This document shows positions 17,221 through 26,045 of a stretch of DNA of 54,490 bases, in pieces; the stretch's first letter is position 1; the number at the start of each line of letters is the position of its first letter. A model generated the notes under the pieces. The model did no database searches, was not told the origin of the DNA, and worked only from the letters and a program-made list of their open reading frames with translations. The position numbers were made by a program, and so were the translations under genes. This DNA is from Streptomyces cahuitamycinicus (GTDB lineage Bacteria; Actinomycetota; Actinomycetes; Streptomycetales; Streptomycetaceae), in the NCBI RefSeq assembly GCF_002891435.1, contig NZ_POUC01000009.1, positions 1-54,490 of the forward strand, in the 5' to 3' direction.

Positions 17221-19032
17221 GTGCCTGTCTTCACACGCTTCAGCGGGTCGTCACAGCCGGGTGACGGCGTACCCGGGGCCGAGGACGAACCGGCGGGTGG
17301 GGAGAGGGGAGAGCACGAGGGGAAGACAACGGCCGCGGCCGCCTCACGCACTCCCCTCGACCGCGTCACCCGCCTGCGCACCTGGCGCACCCGGCACCCC
17401 CGAAGTGCCCGCGCGCTCCACCTGACCACCACCGCCCTCGCCGCCGTCCTGGTCGTCGGCGCGCTGCTGATGCCCAACACCCTCCCCGCCCTGAAGGCGG
17501 CCGGCTTCGCGCGGATCCCGGCCGAGGCGGTCCTCGGGGCCGTCGTCGTGCTGGCGCTCCCCCGCCGGCCCCGGCTGGTGGCGGCGGTGCTGTACGGGCT
17601 CGGCCTGACCGCCCTGACCATGGTGAACCTGCTCGACATGGGGTTCAACGAATACCTGGGCCGGGGCTTCAACGCCGCGCTCGACTGGGATCTGCTGCCC
17701 GACGCGCAGGCGTACGTCGAGGACACGCTGGGCGGGGGCGTCGCGACGGCCGCCGCCGTCGGCGCGGTCGTGCTCGTGCTGCTCGTGGCGGCCGTGATGG
17801 TGGCGGCGACGGTCCGGCTCGCGAGCGTGCTGGCCCGCCACCGGGTACGGGCGACCAAGGGAGCCCTGATCGCGGGCACCGTCTGGGTCACCTGCTCCGC
17901 GCTGGGCCTGACCCTGTTCGGCGGGCCGATCGCCTCCGAGCGCGGGGCCGGGGCCCTCAGGGTGCACGCGCAGCGGACGGTTCAGTCGCTGCGGGACGAG
18001 GCGGCGTTCGTGAAGCAGTCGAAGGCGGACACCTTCGGCAACACCCCGCCCGGACAGCTGCTCCCGGACCTGCGCGGCAAGGACGTGATCTTCACGTTCG
18101 TCGAGAGCTACGGCCGCAGCGCGATCGAGGACCCGGTCATGGCTCCCGGCGTCGGCCGGACCCTGGACACGAGCACCGCCGCCCTGGAGAAGGCAGGCTT
18201 CGCCGCCCGCAGCGGCTGGCTGACGTCGGCGACGTACGGCGGCAGCAGCTGGCTCGGCCACTCCACGACCATGTCCGGCCTGTGGATCGACAACCAGCGC
18301 CGCTACCGCACGGTCAGCGCCGGCGACCACCTCACCCTCACCAAGGCGTTCCGGAAGACCGGCGCCTGGGACACGGTCGGCGTCATGCCGGGCGTGCAGA
18401 AGGGCTGGCCGGAGGAGAAGTGGTACGGCCTGGACAAGGTGTACGACGCCTACGACCTGGGCTACGAGGGGCCGAAGTTCAGCTGGTCGACCATGCCCGA
18501 CCAGTACGCGCTGGAGGCGTTCCAGCGCCGGGTGCACGGGAAGAAGCGCGACAAGCCGCTGATGTCGTTCGTCATCCTGACCTCCAGCCACCAGCCCTGG
18601 GCACCCCTGCCGAAGATGGTCGGCTGGGACGAACTCGGCGACGGCTCGGTCTTCGACGCGATCCAGAGGGCCGGCCACAAGGCCTCGGACGTCCTCACCG
18701 ACACCGCCAAGTCCCGCGAGGAGTACGGCCGGTCCATCCGGTACTCGCTCACCAGCCTCACCCAGTGGCTGCAGCGCTACGGCACCGACGACACCGTGCT
18801 GGTCTTCCTCGGCGACCACCAGCCGATCGCCCGGGTCAGCGGGAACGGCGCCTCCCGGGACGTGCCGGTGTCGATCGTCGCGAAGGACCCGAAGGTCCTG
18901 GACAAGGTCGCCGGCTGGAACTGGACGGAAGGCCTCAAGCCCGGCCGGGACGCGCCCGTGTGGCGGATGGACTCCTTCCGCGACCGCTTCCTGAAGGCGT
19001 TCGGCTCCACGCCCCGCCCCTCCAAGGGCTGA
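17221..19032 (+). CDS. membrane-anchored sulfatase / alkaline-phosphatase-superfamily protein
   Basis: The 603-residue protein has a charged cytoplasmic N-terminus, about four membrane helices between residues 65 and 240, and a large extracellular sulfatase-fold domain. VIFTFVESYGRSAIED near residue 292 and the closing VLVFLGDHQPIA near 526 are metal-binding motifs; SATYGGSSWLGHST near 340 should contain the nucleophile Thr or Ser. The plan resembles LtaS/phosphoglycerol-transferase-type enzymes that modify cell-envelope polymers. GTG 17221 is chosen because GGGAAGGACC precedes it; an upstream frame runs into the terminator region. Its stop is one base from the convergent dusB stop. Confidence 0.8.
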   Translation: MPVFTRFSGSSQPGDGVPGAEDEPAGGERGEHEGKTTAAAASRTPLDRVTRLRTWRTRHPRSARALHLTTTALAAVLVVGALLMPNTLPALKAAGFARIPAEAVLGAVVVLALPRRPRLVAAVLYGLGLTALTMVNLLDMGFNEYLGRGFNAALDWDLLPDAQAYVEDTLGGGVATAAAVGAVVLVLLVAAVMVAATVRLASVLARHRVRATKGALIAGTVWVTCSALGLTLFGGPIASERGAGALRVHAQRTVQSLRDEAAFVKQSKADTFGNTPPGQLLPDLRGKDVIFTFVESYGRSAIEDPVMAPGVGRTLDTSTAALEKAGFAARSGWLTSATYGGSSWLGHSTTMSGLWIDNQRRYRTVSAGDHLTLTKAFRKTGAWDTVGVMPGVQKGWPEEKWYGLDKVYDAYDLGYEGPKFSWSTMPDQYALEAFQRRVHGKKRDKPLMSFVILTSSHQPWAPLPKMVGWDELGDGSVFDAIQRAGHKASDVLTDTAKSREEYGRSIRYSLTSLTQWLQRYGTDDTVLVFLGDHQPIARVSGNGASRDVPVSIVAKDPKVLDKVAGWNWTEGLKPGRDAPVWRMDSFRDRFLKAFGSTPRPSKG

Positions 19033-19033
19033 A

Positions 19034-20167
19034 TCAGCCGCCGGAGGTGTCCAGTTCGGCGTCCTCGCCGACCCCGGCGCAGTCGTACGGGTCCTTCAGC
19101 CAGCCGTCCGGCAGCACCACCCGGTTGTTGCCGGACGTACGCCCCCGGGGGCCGTCGGCGCCGACGGGCCAGGGCTGGTCGAGGTCCAGCTCGTCCAGGC
19201 CGGAGCGCAGCTCCTGGAGCGAGGAGGTGATCGCGAGGCGCTTGCGCATCTCGGAGCCGACCGCGAAGCCCTTGAGGTACCAGGCGACGTGCTTGCGGAA
19301 GTCGATCACGCCCCGGGCCTCGTCGCCGATCCACTCGCCGAGCAGGGTGGCGTGCCGGACCATGACGTCGGCGACCTCGCGCAGGGCGGGGCGGGCGATG
19401 TCCTGGGGGCGGCCCTCGAAGGCGGCCACCAGGTCGGCGAACAGCCACGGCCGCCCGAGGCAGCCACGGCCCACGACGACACCGTCGCAGCCGGTCTCGC
19501 GCACCATCCGCAGGGCGTCCTCGGCCGACCAGATGTCGCCGTTGCCGAGCACCGGGATCTCCGGCACGTGCTCCTTCAGCCGGGCGATGGCCTCCCAGTC
19601 GGCGGTGCCGCCGTAGTGCTGGGCGGCGGTGCGGCCGTGCAGGGCGATGGCGGTGACGCCCTCCTCGACGGCGATCCGGCCCGCGTCGAGGAAGGTGATG
19701 TGGTCGTCGTCGATGCCCTTGCGCATCTTCATCGTGACCGGCAGATCGCCGGCGCCGCTGACGGCCTCGCGCAGGATGGCCCGCAGCAGGTTGCGCTTGT
19801 ACGGCAGCGCGGAGCCGCCGCCCTTGCGGGTCACCTTCGGCACCGGGCAGCCGAAGTTCAGGTCGATGTGGTCGGCGAGGTCCTCTTCCGCGATCATGCG
19901 GACGGCCTTGCCGACGGTCGCGGGGTCCACGCCGTACAGCTGGATGGACCGGGGGCGCTCACTCGCGTCGAAGTGAATGAGCTGCATGGTCTTCTCGTTG
20001 CGCTCGACCAGCGCCCTGGTGGTGATCATCTCGCTGACGAACAGGCCCTTGCCGCCGCTGAACTCCCTGCACAAGGTGCGGAAGGGCGCGTTGGTGATCC
20101 CGGCCATGGGGGCCAGGACGACGGGGGGCCGGACGGCGTGCGGACCGATCTGCAGGGGCGTGGACAT
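19034..20167 (-). CDS. dusB: tRNA-dihydrouridine synthase
   Basis: The 377-residue FMN-dependent TIM-barrel enzyme reduces uridine in tRNA. Visible motifs are LAPMAGITNAPFR at residue 18, DLNFGCPVPKVTRKGGGSAL with the catalytic Cys near 105, MKMRKG and GVVVGRGCLGRPW. The C-terminal helical tRNA-binding domain is present, followed by an acidic tail. ATG 20167 sits right after GGAGGG at short spacing; a GTG at 20218 would add 17 AT-richer residues and would put a palindromic operator inside the gene, so I prefer 20167. It is convergent with the sulfatase-like gene with one base between stops. Confidence 0.93.
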   Translation of the reverse strand: MSTPLQIGPHAVRPPVVLAPMAGITNAPFRTLCREFSGGKGLFVSEMITTRALVERNEKTMQLIHFDASERPRSIQLYGVDPATVGKAVRMIAEEDLADHIDLNFGCPVPKVTRKGGGSALPYKRNLLRAILREAVSGAGDLPVTMKMRKGIDDDHITFLDAGRIAVEEGVTAIALHGRTAAQHYGGTADWEAIARLKEHVPEIPVLGNGDIWSAEDALRMVRETGCDGVVVGRGCLGRPWLFADLVAAFEGRPQDIARPALREVADVMVRHATLLGEWIGDEARGVIDFRKHVAWYLKGFAVGSEMRKRLAITSSLQELRSGLDELDLDQPWPVGADGPRGRTSGNNRVVLPDGWLKDPYDCAGVGEDAELDTSGG

Positions 20168-20204
20168 CCCTCCATTGTGCCGTGCAATGAAACGGCCAGA
20201 TTCA

Positions 20205-20225
20205 TTAGTTAGGCACACTATCTAA
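20205..20225. promoter_or_regulatory. MarR-type imperfect palindrome upstream of dusB
   Basis: TTAGTTAG-GCACA-CTATCTAA has eight-base arms with one mismatch, in a conspicuously AT-rich island 38 bases before the dusB ATG. The TAGTTAG/CTAACTA form is usual for MarR-family operators; no MarR gene is in the window. It could alternatively be the dusB promoter itself (TAGATA as -10 on the minus strand). Confidence 0.4.
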
Positions 20226-20266
20226 ATCGCTCACGGCTGCTCCCGCCTCGCCGCCCCGGAGGCCGC

Positions 20267-20728
20267 TCAGTCGAGACAGAACTCGTTGCCCTCGATGTCC
20301 TGCATCACGATGCACGACTCGTCGTACTCGTCGGCGAGCAGCACGCGCACGCGTGTGGCGCCGAGCGCACTCAGTCGCGCGCACTCGGCTTCGAGCGCGG
20401 CGAGGCGCTCCTCGCCCACGAGCCCGGTACCGACCCGCACGTCGAGATGCACCCGGTTCTTGACGACCTTGCCCTCGGGGACACGCTGGAAGTACAGCCG
20501 CGGGCCCACGCCCGAGGGATCACCGCAGACGAACCCCGCCCCCTGGCGCTCGGGCGGCAGCGTGCGATGGAAGTCACCCCACGTGGCGAACCCCTCCGGC
20601 GGGGGCGGTACGACGTACCCCAGAACCTCGCACCAGAAGCGGGCTACACGCTCAGGTTCCGCGCAGTCGAACGTGACCTGGACCTGCCTGATCGATGACA
20701 TCGGCGCACCATAGCAGGGCTCTGGCAC
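20267..20728 (-). CDS. VOC (glyoxalase-like) superfamily protein
   Basis: The 153-residue protein is a single-module vicinal-oxygen-chelate fold of the Streptomyces glyoxalase-like type: VQVTFDCAEPERVARFWCEVLGY near residue 16, LYFQRVPEGKVVKNRVHLDVRV near 78, and the C-terminal VMQDIEGNEFCLD. The paired His/Glu positions could bind a metal; the substrate is unknown. GTG 20728 follows GGGAGATGA; the ATG at 20701 (MSSIRQVQ) is where family similarity begins but has no ribosome site. It is divergent from a small Cys/His protein. Confidence 0.8.
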   Translation of the reverse strand: MPEPCYGAPMSSIRQVQVTFDCAEPERVARFWCEVLGYVVPPPPEGFATWGDFHRTLPPERQGAGFVCGDPSGVGPRLYFQRVPEGKVVKNRVHLDVRVGTGLVGEERLAALEAECARLSALGATRVRVLLADEYDESCIVMQDIEGNEFCLD

Positions 20729-20893
20729 TCATCTCCCGCTGAATTTCTGCACGTTGCCGTGCGGCCCCGCGCACATCGGGCCCGTCCGCGTCTGAGAACT
20801 TGTCCCCGGGGAAACCTGTTGATGTTGGTCTTGCTGCACACTCCTTGCTGCGAGCAGACCGGAACGCCGGAACTGTCGACGCGGGAGGGCGCC

Positions 20894-21100
20894 ATGACAC
20901 AGATCGACACGAGCAAGGTCAGCCGCTGGGACCAGCACGGCAGGGAGCACGTGGTGCGCGTGCACCGGACGGGCGTGCAGCGCACGATCAGATGTGACAC
21001 CTGCGGCTGGTCCAGAAGTGCCCAGTTCCTGCCCTGGCTGAAGGCGGAGGAGCACCTGGCGGAGGCTCACCAGGCGACCGTGGATCCGACAGCGGCGTGA
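20894..21100 (+). CDS. small Cys/His zinc-finger-like protein
   Basis: The 68-residue soluble protein contains CDTCGW near residue 35 and a HLAEAHQ pair about 22 residues later, a C-x2-C...H-x4-H arrangement that could bind one zinc ion. Basic residues dominate the first half. I do not recognise a named family. ATG 20894 follows GGGAGGG; an in-frame ATG at 20822 would add 24 residues without conservation clues. It is convergent with the GNAT gene, 16 bases away. Confidence 0.65.
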   Translation: MTQIDTSKVSRWDQHGREHVVRVHRTGVQRTIRCDTCGWSRSAQFLPWLKAEEHLAEAHQATVDPTAA

Positions 21101-21116
21101 GCCGGCCCGGAACACC

Positions 21117-21983
21117 TCAGTAGAGGATCGAGGGCAGGTAAGCGCCGTCGGGCCTGTTGTACAGGCCGATGGTCATCAGACTCATCAGCTGCACGACCTT
21201 GAGGCCGTTGGACAGACACCACCTGAGCAGCACGCTGTCTTCGGCGGGGACGAGGATGCCCGGGCCGCCGAACTGCGGGGCCGCCGCGATGAGGGCCTGG
21301 AGATCCGGGGTGGTCTCGCCCACGGCGTGCGCGAAGAACGCCAGGTCGGTGGCGTACCCGGTGACGCGGCCCTCGCGTTCGACGACCCGGGCGGCGCCCT
21401 GTTTGAGCGCGTCGGCGACCTCCCCGCCACGGTCGACGCCATGGACCTGCCGGCACACGTCATTGCAGGCGCCGAGGTCCGCGTCCATGGCCTCCCGCAC
21501 CGTGCAGCCGGGCAGCGCACGCCCGATCGGCGGGCCCTGGACGCAGGCGACCGTGGCCCGGTGGACGAAGCCCAGGCCGACGTACAGCGAGAACGACCTG
21601 TTGTGGTAGCCGGTCTGCAACAGCCGGATTCCCGGCGCCCCGCGCTCGTCGGCCCGCTCCATCACGTCCCGCATCAGGCGGCGTCCCACGCCCGCGTTCT
21701 GCACGGTGGGGTCGACGGTGACGGGCCCGACCCCGACGACGGGCGAGCGTTCGTCGAGGAAGTTGCTGCCCACGATCCGCCCGTCGAGCTCGGCGACGAC
21801 GCTGTAGAAACCGGGGTGCGTCAGGGCCCCCTCGATCACCGCGACACCCACGTCGGGGCTCGGGAAGTCAGGTGGGAACGCATGCTCCCCGGCGATGCCG
21901 GCGAAGGCCTCGTAGCAGATCCTTCCGCACTCCGCGGCGTCGTCCGGCGTGCCCGGGCGCAGTGTGAGAGCCACGATCGCCAT
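21117..21983 (-). CDS. two-domain GNAT N-acetyltransferase
   Basis: The 288-residue protein has an N-terminal GNAT domain with the acetyl-CoA loop VDPTVQNAGVGRRLMRDVMERA near residue 97 and the following LQTGYHNRSFSLYVGLGF. A second, degenerate GNAT-like half has LSNGLKVVQLMSLMTIG near the C-terminus. The substrate is unknown. ATG 21983 is used because GAAGAAGGG precedes it; a longer frame to 22169 gives Pro/Gly/Arg-rich sequence without family resemblance. About 300 bases separate it from the divergent exonuclease-like gene; apart from that longer frame I see nothing in them. Confidence 0.82.
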   Translation of the reverse strand: MAIVALTLRPGTPDDAAECGRICYEAFAGIAGEHAFPPDFPSPDVGVAVIEGALTHPGFYSVVAELDGRIVGSNFLDERSPVVGVGPVTVDPTVQNAGVGRRLMRDVMERADERGAPGIRLLQTGYHNRSFSLYVGLGFVHRATVACVQGPPIGRALPGCTVREAMDADLGACNDVCRQVHGVDRGGEVADALKQGAARVVEREGRVTGYATDLAFFAHAVGETTPDLQALIAAAPQFGGPGILVPAEDSVLLRWCLSNGLKVVQLMSLMTIGLYNRPDGAYLPSILY

Positions 21984-22282
21984 CCCTTCTTCGCGCCCCC
22001 GCGCGGGCGACCCACCCCCTCGTCTCCCATCCTGTGCCCATCCCGGCCGGGGCGCACCCGGTGCTGCCGGACACCCCGGCGGTGTTCGCCGCAGTCCCTG
22101 CCCCAGCAGTCCGACGACCGCCGCGAAGTCGGCCTCGGTCCCACACCTCACCGACCTCAACACCCCCACCGTTCGACACGGTTCACACCCGCTCCGACAA
22201 TGGAAGTACCGGCGAGCGGTCTCCCCGGCGGCGCCTGCCCACCGGTCGCGCGGAACTCCTGCGCCGCCCTAGGGAGCGCGCC

Positions 22283-23386
22283 ATGACGATCCGTATCGCC
22301 ACCTTCAACACGGAGAACCTCTTCCGCCGCCCCAAGGTCTTCCGCCTCCCGGGCGACAAGCAGCGCCGCGAGATCCTCGACGACTACGCCGAGCTGGTCT
22401 CCCTCCTGGAGCAGGAGACCTACGACGACGACACCAAGACCCGTATCGCCGCGCTCCTCAAGAAGCACCGGGCGCACGACTCGCGCAAGGACAGGCCGTT
22501 CTTCGTCAACGAGACGCGCGGCCAGGGCTCGCTGTTCAGGACGAAGGGCAGCGGCGAGCACGTCACCTTCGAGATCGTGGCCAAGGGCCGCCCGGGGTGG
22601 ACGGGTTGGGTGGAGCTGGTCCGTGACGACCTCGACTGGGAGGCCGTGCACAACACCGGCCGGGTGATCGCCGAGGTCGACGCCGACATCCTCCTCACGG
22701 TGGAGGTGGAGGACCGCACGACCCTGCACCGCTTCAACGAGCAGGTGCTGGGCGCCGACCTGAAGAAGACGCCCTACCCCTACGACCTGGTGATCGACGG
22801 CAACGACCCGCGCGGCATCGACGTGGGGATCCTCAGCCGCCATCCGGTCACGTCCATGCGGTCGCATCTGTTCGACCCGGACCCGGACCGCCCGGGCGCG
22901 TACCTCTTCAGCCGCGACTGCCCGGAGTACGAGATCCAGATCGGCGGCACGCCGCTGTGGCTGCTGGGCAACCACCTCAAGAGCAAGAGCGGCGACGACC
23001 CGGAGCTGCGCATCGCCCAGGCCCGGCGGGTGGCGTCGATCTACCAGACCGCCCTGGAGCGTTCGCCGTACGTGGTGGTCGCCGGCGATCTCAACGACGG
23101 GCCGTCCAGCGAGGCGATCGGGGCCCTGCTGGGCACGGGCCTGCGGGACGTGATGAGCCACCCGTCCTACCGGGGCGCCCCGGGCACCCACGGCACGGGC
23201 AGCTCCGAGAGCCAGAAGCTCGACTACGTGCTGCTGCCGCCGCCGCTGTGGGAGCAGGTGCAGCATGTGGAGGTCGAGCGGCGCGGCATCTGGGCGCCGT
23301 CCACGATCAAGTCCTTCGACACCGTCACCTCGAAGTGGAACCGCGCCTCGGACCACGCGGCGGTCTACGTCGACCTGGACCTGTGA
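22283..23386 (+). CDS. endonuclease/exonuclease/phosphatase-fold protein
   Basis: The 367-residue protein shows the EEP metal-dependent phosphodiesterase motifs in order: IATFNTENLF at residue 4, DADILLTVEVED near 134, DVGILSRHPV near 182, LLGNHLKSKSG near 229, VVAGDLNDGPSS near 263 and a closing SDHAAVYVDL with the catalytic His. It probably cleaves phosphodiester or phosphomonoester bonds in nucleic acids or other substrates. No signal peptide is present. ATG 22283 follows AGGGAG. It shares a bidirectional terminator with glyS. Confidence 0.85.
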   Translation: MTIRIATFNTENLFRRPKVFRLPGDKQRREILDDYAELVSLLEQETYDDDTKTRIAALLKKHRAHDSRKDRPFFVNETRGQGSLFRTKGSGEHVTFEIVAKGRPGWTGWVELVRDDLDWEAVHNTGRVIAEVDADILLTVEVEDRTTLHRFNEQVLGADLKKTPYPYDLVIDGNDPRGIDVGILSRHPVTSMRSHLFDPDPDRPGAYLFSRDCPEYEIQIGGTPLWLLGNHLKSKSGDDPELRIAQARRVASIYQTALERSPYVVVAGDLNDGPSSEAIGALLGTGLRDVMSHPSYRGAPGTHGTGSSESQKLDYVLLPPPLWEQVQHVEVERRGIWAPSTIKSFDTVTSKWNRASDHAAVYVDLDL

Positions 23387-23392
23387 GACGCG

Positions 23393-23430
23393 GCGGTGCC
23401 GGGCCCCTCCGTGGAGGAACCCGGCACCGC
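23393..23430. terminator. bidirectional terminator between the EEP gene and glyS
   Basis: GCGGTGCCGGG (23393-23403) pairs exactly with CCCGGCACCGC (23420-23430), seven bases after one stop and 17 before the convergent glyS stop. The symmetric stem can end both transcripts. Confidence 0.8.
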
Positions 23431-23447
23431 GACGTGGCGAGAGGCGA

Positions 23448-24830
23448 TCAGCAGCCGATGAGGCGGGCCGCCAGGTAGCCCTCGATCTGGTCGAGGGAGA
23501 CGCGCTCCTGCTTCATCGAGTCGCGCTCGCGGACGGTGACCGCGTTGTCCTCCAGGGTGTCGAAGTCGACGGTCACGCAGAACGGCGTGCCGATCTCGTC
23601 CTGGCGGCGGTAGCGGCGGCCGATGGCGCCGGCGTCGTCGAACTCGATGTTCCAGTTCTGGCGGAGCGCCTGGGCGAGGCCCTTGGCCTTCGGGGAGAGC
23701 TCCGGGTTGCGGGACAGCGGCAGCACCGCGACCTTCACCGGGGCGAGGCGGTGGTCGAGGCGCAGCACGGTGCGCTTCTCCATCTTGCCCTTGGCGTTGG
23801 GGGCCTCGTCCTCGATGTAGGCGTCCAGCAGGAACGCCAGCATCGCCCGGCCGACACCGGCCGCGGGCTCGATGACGTACGGCGTCCAGCGCTCGCCGGC
23901 TTCCTGGTCGAAGTAGGTGAGGTCCTGGCCGGAGGCCTTGGAGTGGGCGCCGAGGTCGTAGTCGGTGCGGTTGGCGACACCTTCGAGCTCGCCCCACTCA
24001 CTGCCGCCGAACTGGAAGCGGTACTCGATGTCGGCGGTGCGCTTGGAGTAGTGGGAGAGCTTCTCCTTCGGGTGCTCGTACCACCGCATGTTCTCCTCGC
24101 GCAGGCCGAGACCGGTGTACCAGTTCCAGCGCTGCTCCATCCAGTACTCCTGCCACGTCTCGTCCTCGCCCGGCTTGACGAAGAACTCCATCTCCATCTG
24201 CTCGAACTCGCGGGTGCGGAAGATGAAGTTGCCGGGCGTGATCTCGTTGCGGAAGGACTTGCCCATCTGGGCGATGCCGAACGGCGGCTTGCGGCGCGAT
24301 GTGGTCTGCACCTGCGAGAAGTTGGTGAAGATGCCCTGGGCGGTCTCGGGGCGCAGGTAGGCGACGGAGCCGGAGTCCTGCGTGGGGCCGAGGTGGGTGG
24401 ACAGCAGGCCCGAGAACTGCTTGGGCTCGGTGAACTGGCCCTTGTTGCCGCAGTTGGGGCAGTTGACGTCGAGGAGGCCGTTCTCCGGGGCGCGGCCCTT
24501 CTTCTCCTCGTAGGCCTCCTCGAGGTGGTCCGCGCGGAACCGCTTGTGGCAGGAGGTGCACTCGGTCAGCGGGTCCGTGAAGGTGGCGACGTGGCCGGAG
24601 GCGACCCAGACCTCGGGGGCCAGGATCACGGACGAGTCGATGCCCACGACGTCCTCGCGCGACGTCACCATGTAGCGCCACCACTGGCGCTTGAGGTTCT
24701 CCTTGAGCTCGACACCCAGGGGGCCGTAGTCCCAAGCGGCGCGCTGGCCGCCGTAGATCTCACTGCAGGGGAATACGAAGCCCCGGCGCTTGCTCAGGCT
24801 GACGATGGTGTCGATCTTGTCGGCGGCCAC
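23448..24830 (-). CDS. glyS: glycyl-tRNA synthetase (alpha2 type)
   Basis: The 460-residue enzyme charges tRNA-Gly. It is the homodimeric, eukaryote-like form usual in actinobacteria. Visible are class II motif 1 and the [17 protein letters not shown] segment near residue 22, a four-Cys zinc knuckle (CTSCHKRF and CPNCGNKG, residues about 92-137), motif 2 with [19 protein letters not shown], and motif 3 [14 protein letters not shown]. The C-terminal anticodon-binding domain is complete. GTG 24830 follows GAGAG. It is divergent from znuA across 229 bases; I found no T-box leader there. Confidence 0.96.
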   Translation of the reverse strand: MAADKIDTIVSLSKRRGFVFPCSEIYGGQRAAWDYGPLGVELKENLKRQWWRYMVTSREDVVGIDSSVILAPEVWVASGHVATFTDPLTECTSCHKRFRADHLEEAYEEKKGRAPENGLLDVNCPNCGNKGQFTEPKQFSGLLSTHLGPTQDSGSVAYLRPETAQGIFTNFSQVQTTSRRKPPFGIAQMGKSFRNEITPGNFIFRTREFEQMEMEFFVKPGEDETWQEYWMEQRWNWYTGLGLREENMRWYEHPKEKLSHYSKRTADIEYRFQFGGSEWGELEGVANRTDYDLGAHSKASGQDLTYFDQEAGERWTPYVIEPAAGVGRAMLAFLLDAYIEDEAPNAKGKMEKRTVLRLDHRLAPVKVAVLPLSRNPELSPKAKGLAQALRQNWNIEFDDAGAIGRRYRRQDEIGTPFCVTVDFDTLEDNAVTVRERDSMKQERVSLDQIEGYLAARLIGC

Positions 24831-25022
24831 GGTGCTCTCTTCATTACGACGACGGTTACTGACGGTGCGGCGCGAAGCGCCTCGATCAGGGGTGACGGGC
24901 GGGCGAAGCCAGGTGCTTCCAGCGAATGCTTCAGGTTACCGGCGGGGGCGCCCCCTCAATCAAATCGCTCCCCCTTCGGCCGCCGCGGGGCCGCTCCGGA
25001 CCCCTGCTGTTCAGACCGTTTA

Positions 25023-25060
25023 TTGACAACGGTTTCCATATTTGCTGAAAATGAGTGTCA
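25023..25060 (+). promoter_or_regulatory. znuA promoter overlapped by two Zur-type boxes
   Basis: TTGACA (25023-25028) and GAAAAT (25047-25052) are spaced by 18 bases and place the transcription start at about 25059-25060, the A of the znuA ATG. Two Zur-box-like 15-mers overlie these hexamers: TGACAACGGTTTCCA (25024-25038, 11 of 15 to TGAAAATGATTTTCA) and TGAAAATGAGTGTCA (25046-25060, 13 of 15). Zinc-loaded Zur bound here would block RNA polymerase. Confidence 0.7.
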
Positions 25061-26025
25061 TGAACGTACGACGACGCCTCATACCCGCCGCCCTGGTCTC
25101 CGCTCTCGGCCTCGGCGCCCTGACCGCCTGCTCCAGCGACAGCGCGGCCTCGGGCAACACGGACAAGTTCGACGTCGTCGCGTCGTTCTACCCGATGGCG
25201 TTCCTCGCCGAGCAGATCGGCGGCGACCACGCGAATGTCACCAGCCTGACCGAGCCCGGCCAGGAGCCGCACGATCTGGAGATCAGCACCAAGCAGCGCG
25301 CGCAGCTGGAGGAGGCCGACGCGGCGCTCTACCTCAAGGGCCTCCAGCCCGCCGTCGACGAGGCCGTCGGCCAGACGGGCATCAAGACCAAGATCGACGC
25401 GGCCGGCCTGACCCACCTGGAGGACCACGGCACCGGTGGCCACACCCACGAGGGCGAGGAGGGCCACGCCGAGGAGGAAGGCCACTCCGAGGAGGAGGAA
25501 CACGGCCGCGACCCGCACGTCTGGCTCGACCCGGTGAAGTACGCCGAGATCGCCCAGGGCGTCGGCAAGGCCTTCGAGAAGGCCGACCCCGACCACGCCG
25601 CCGACTACAAGAAGAACACCGCGGCCCTGGTCACGAAGCTGAAGGGCCTGGACAGCGACTTCGAGAACGGCCTGAAGAACTCCCGGTCCAAGGTCTTCTT
25701 CACCAACCACGCCGCCTTCGGCTACCTCGCCGAGCGCTACGGCCTCACCCAGGAGGCGATCTCCGGCATCGACCCCGAGAGCGAGCCCAGCGGCGCCCGG
25801 GTCAGGGAGCTCCAACAGGAGGCCAAGGCCGACGGCGTCACCACCGTCTTCTACGAGACACTGGTGTCCGACAAGACCGCGAAGACCCTGGCCCGGGACG
25901 CCAACCTGAAGACGGACGTCCTCGATCCGCTGGAGGGCATCACCGACAAGTCCCGCGGCGACGACTACTTCCAGGTCATGGAAGCCAACCTCAAGGCCCT
26001 GCGGACGGCCCTGGGAGCCAAGTGA
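25060..26025 (+). CDS. znuA: zinc ABC transporter substrate-binding lipoprotein
   Basis: The 321-residue protein is a cluster 9 metal-binding lipoprotein. A basic signal peptide ends in the lipobox LTAC (Cys near residue 22). The mature protein has the YPMAFLAEQIGGD start, GQEPHDLEIS with a zinc His, a His/Glu-rich loop between about residues 118 and 145 (many HxE repeats) and DPHVWLDPV with another ligand, then NHAAFGYLAERYG and DPESEPSGARVREL. The acidic His loop is typical of zinc-specific members. ATG 25060 (MNVRRRL) fits the predicted transcription start; ATG 25051 is an in-frame alternative. It is the first gene of znuACB. Confidence 0.93.
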   Translation: MNVRRRLIPAALVSALGLGALTACSSDSAASGNTDKFDVVASFYPMAFLAEQIGGDHANVTSLTEPGQEPHDLEISTKQRAQLEEADAALYLKGLQPAVDEAVGQTGIKTKIDAAGLTHLEDHGTGGHTHEGEEGHAEEEGHSEEEEHGRDPHVWLDPVKYAEIAQGVGKAFEKADPDHAADYKKNTAALVTKLKGLDSDFENGLKNSRSKVFFTNHAAFGYLAERYGLTQEAISGIDPESEPSGARVRELQQEAKADGVTTVFYETLVSDKTAKTLARDANLKTDVLDPLEGITDKSRGDDYFQVMEANLKALRTALGAK

Positions 26026-26045
26026 CACACCCATCGGAGGACGGC

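Noticed and set aside
24831..25022. T-box riboswitch upstream of glyS
   Set aside because: The T-box core sequence and specifier hairpin are not visible on the glyS strand, and the leader is too short.
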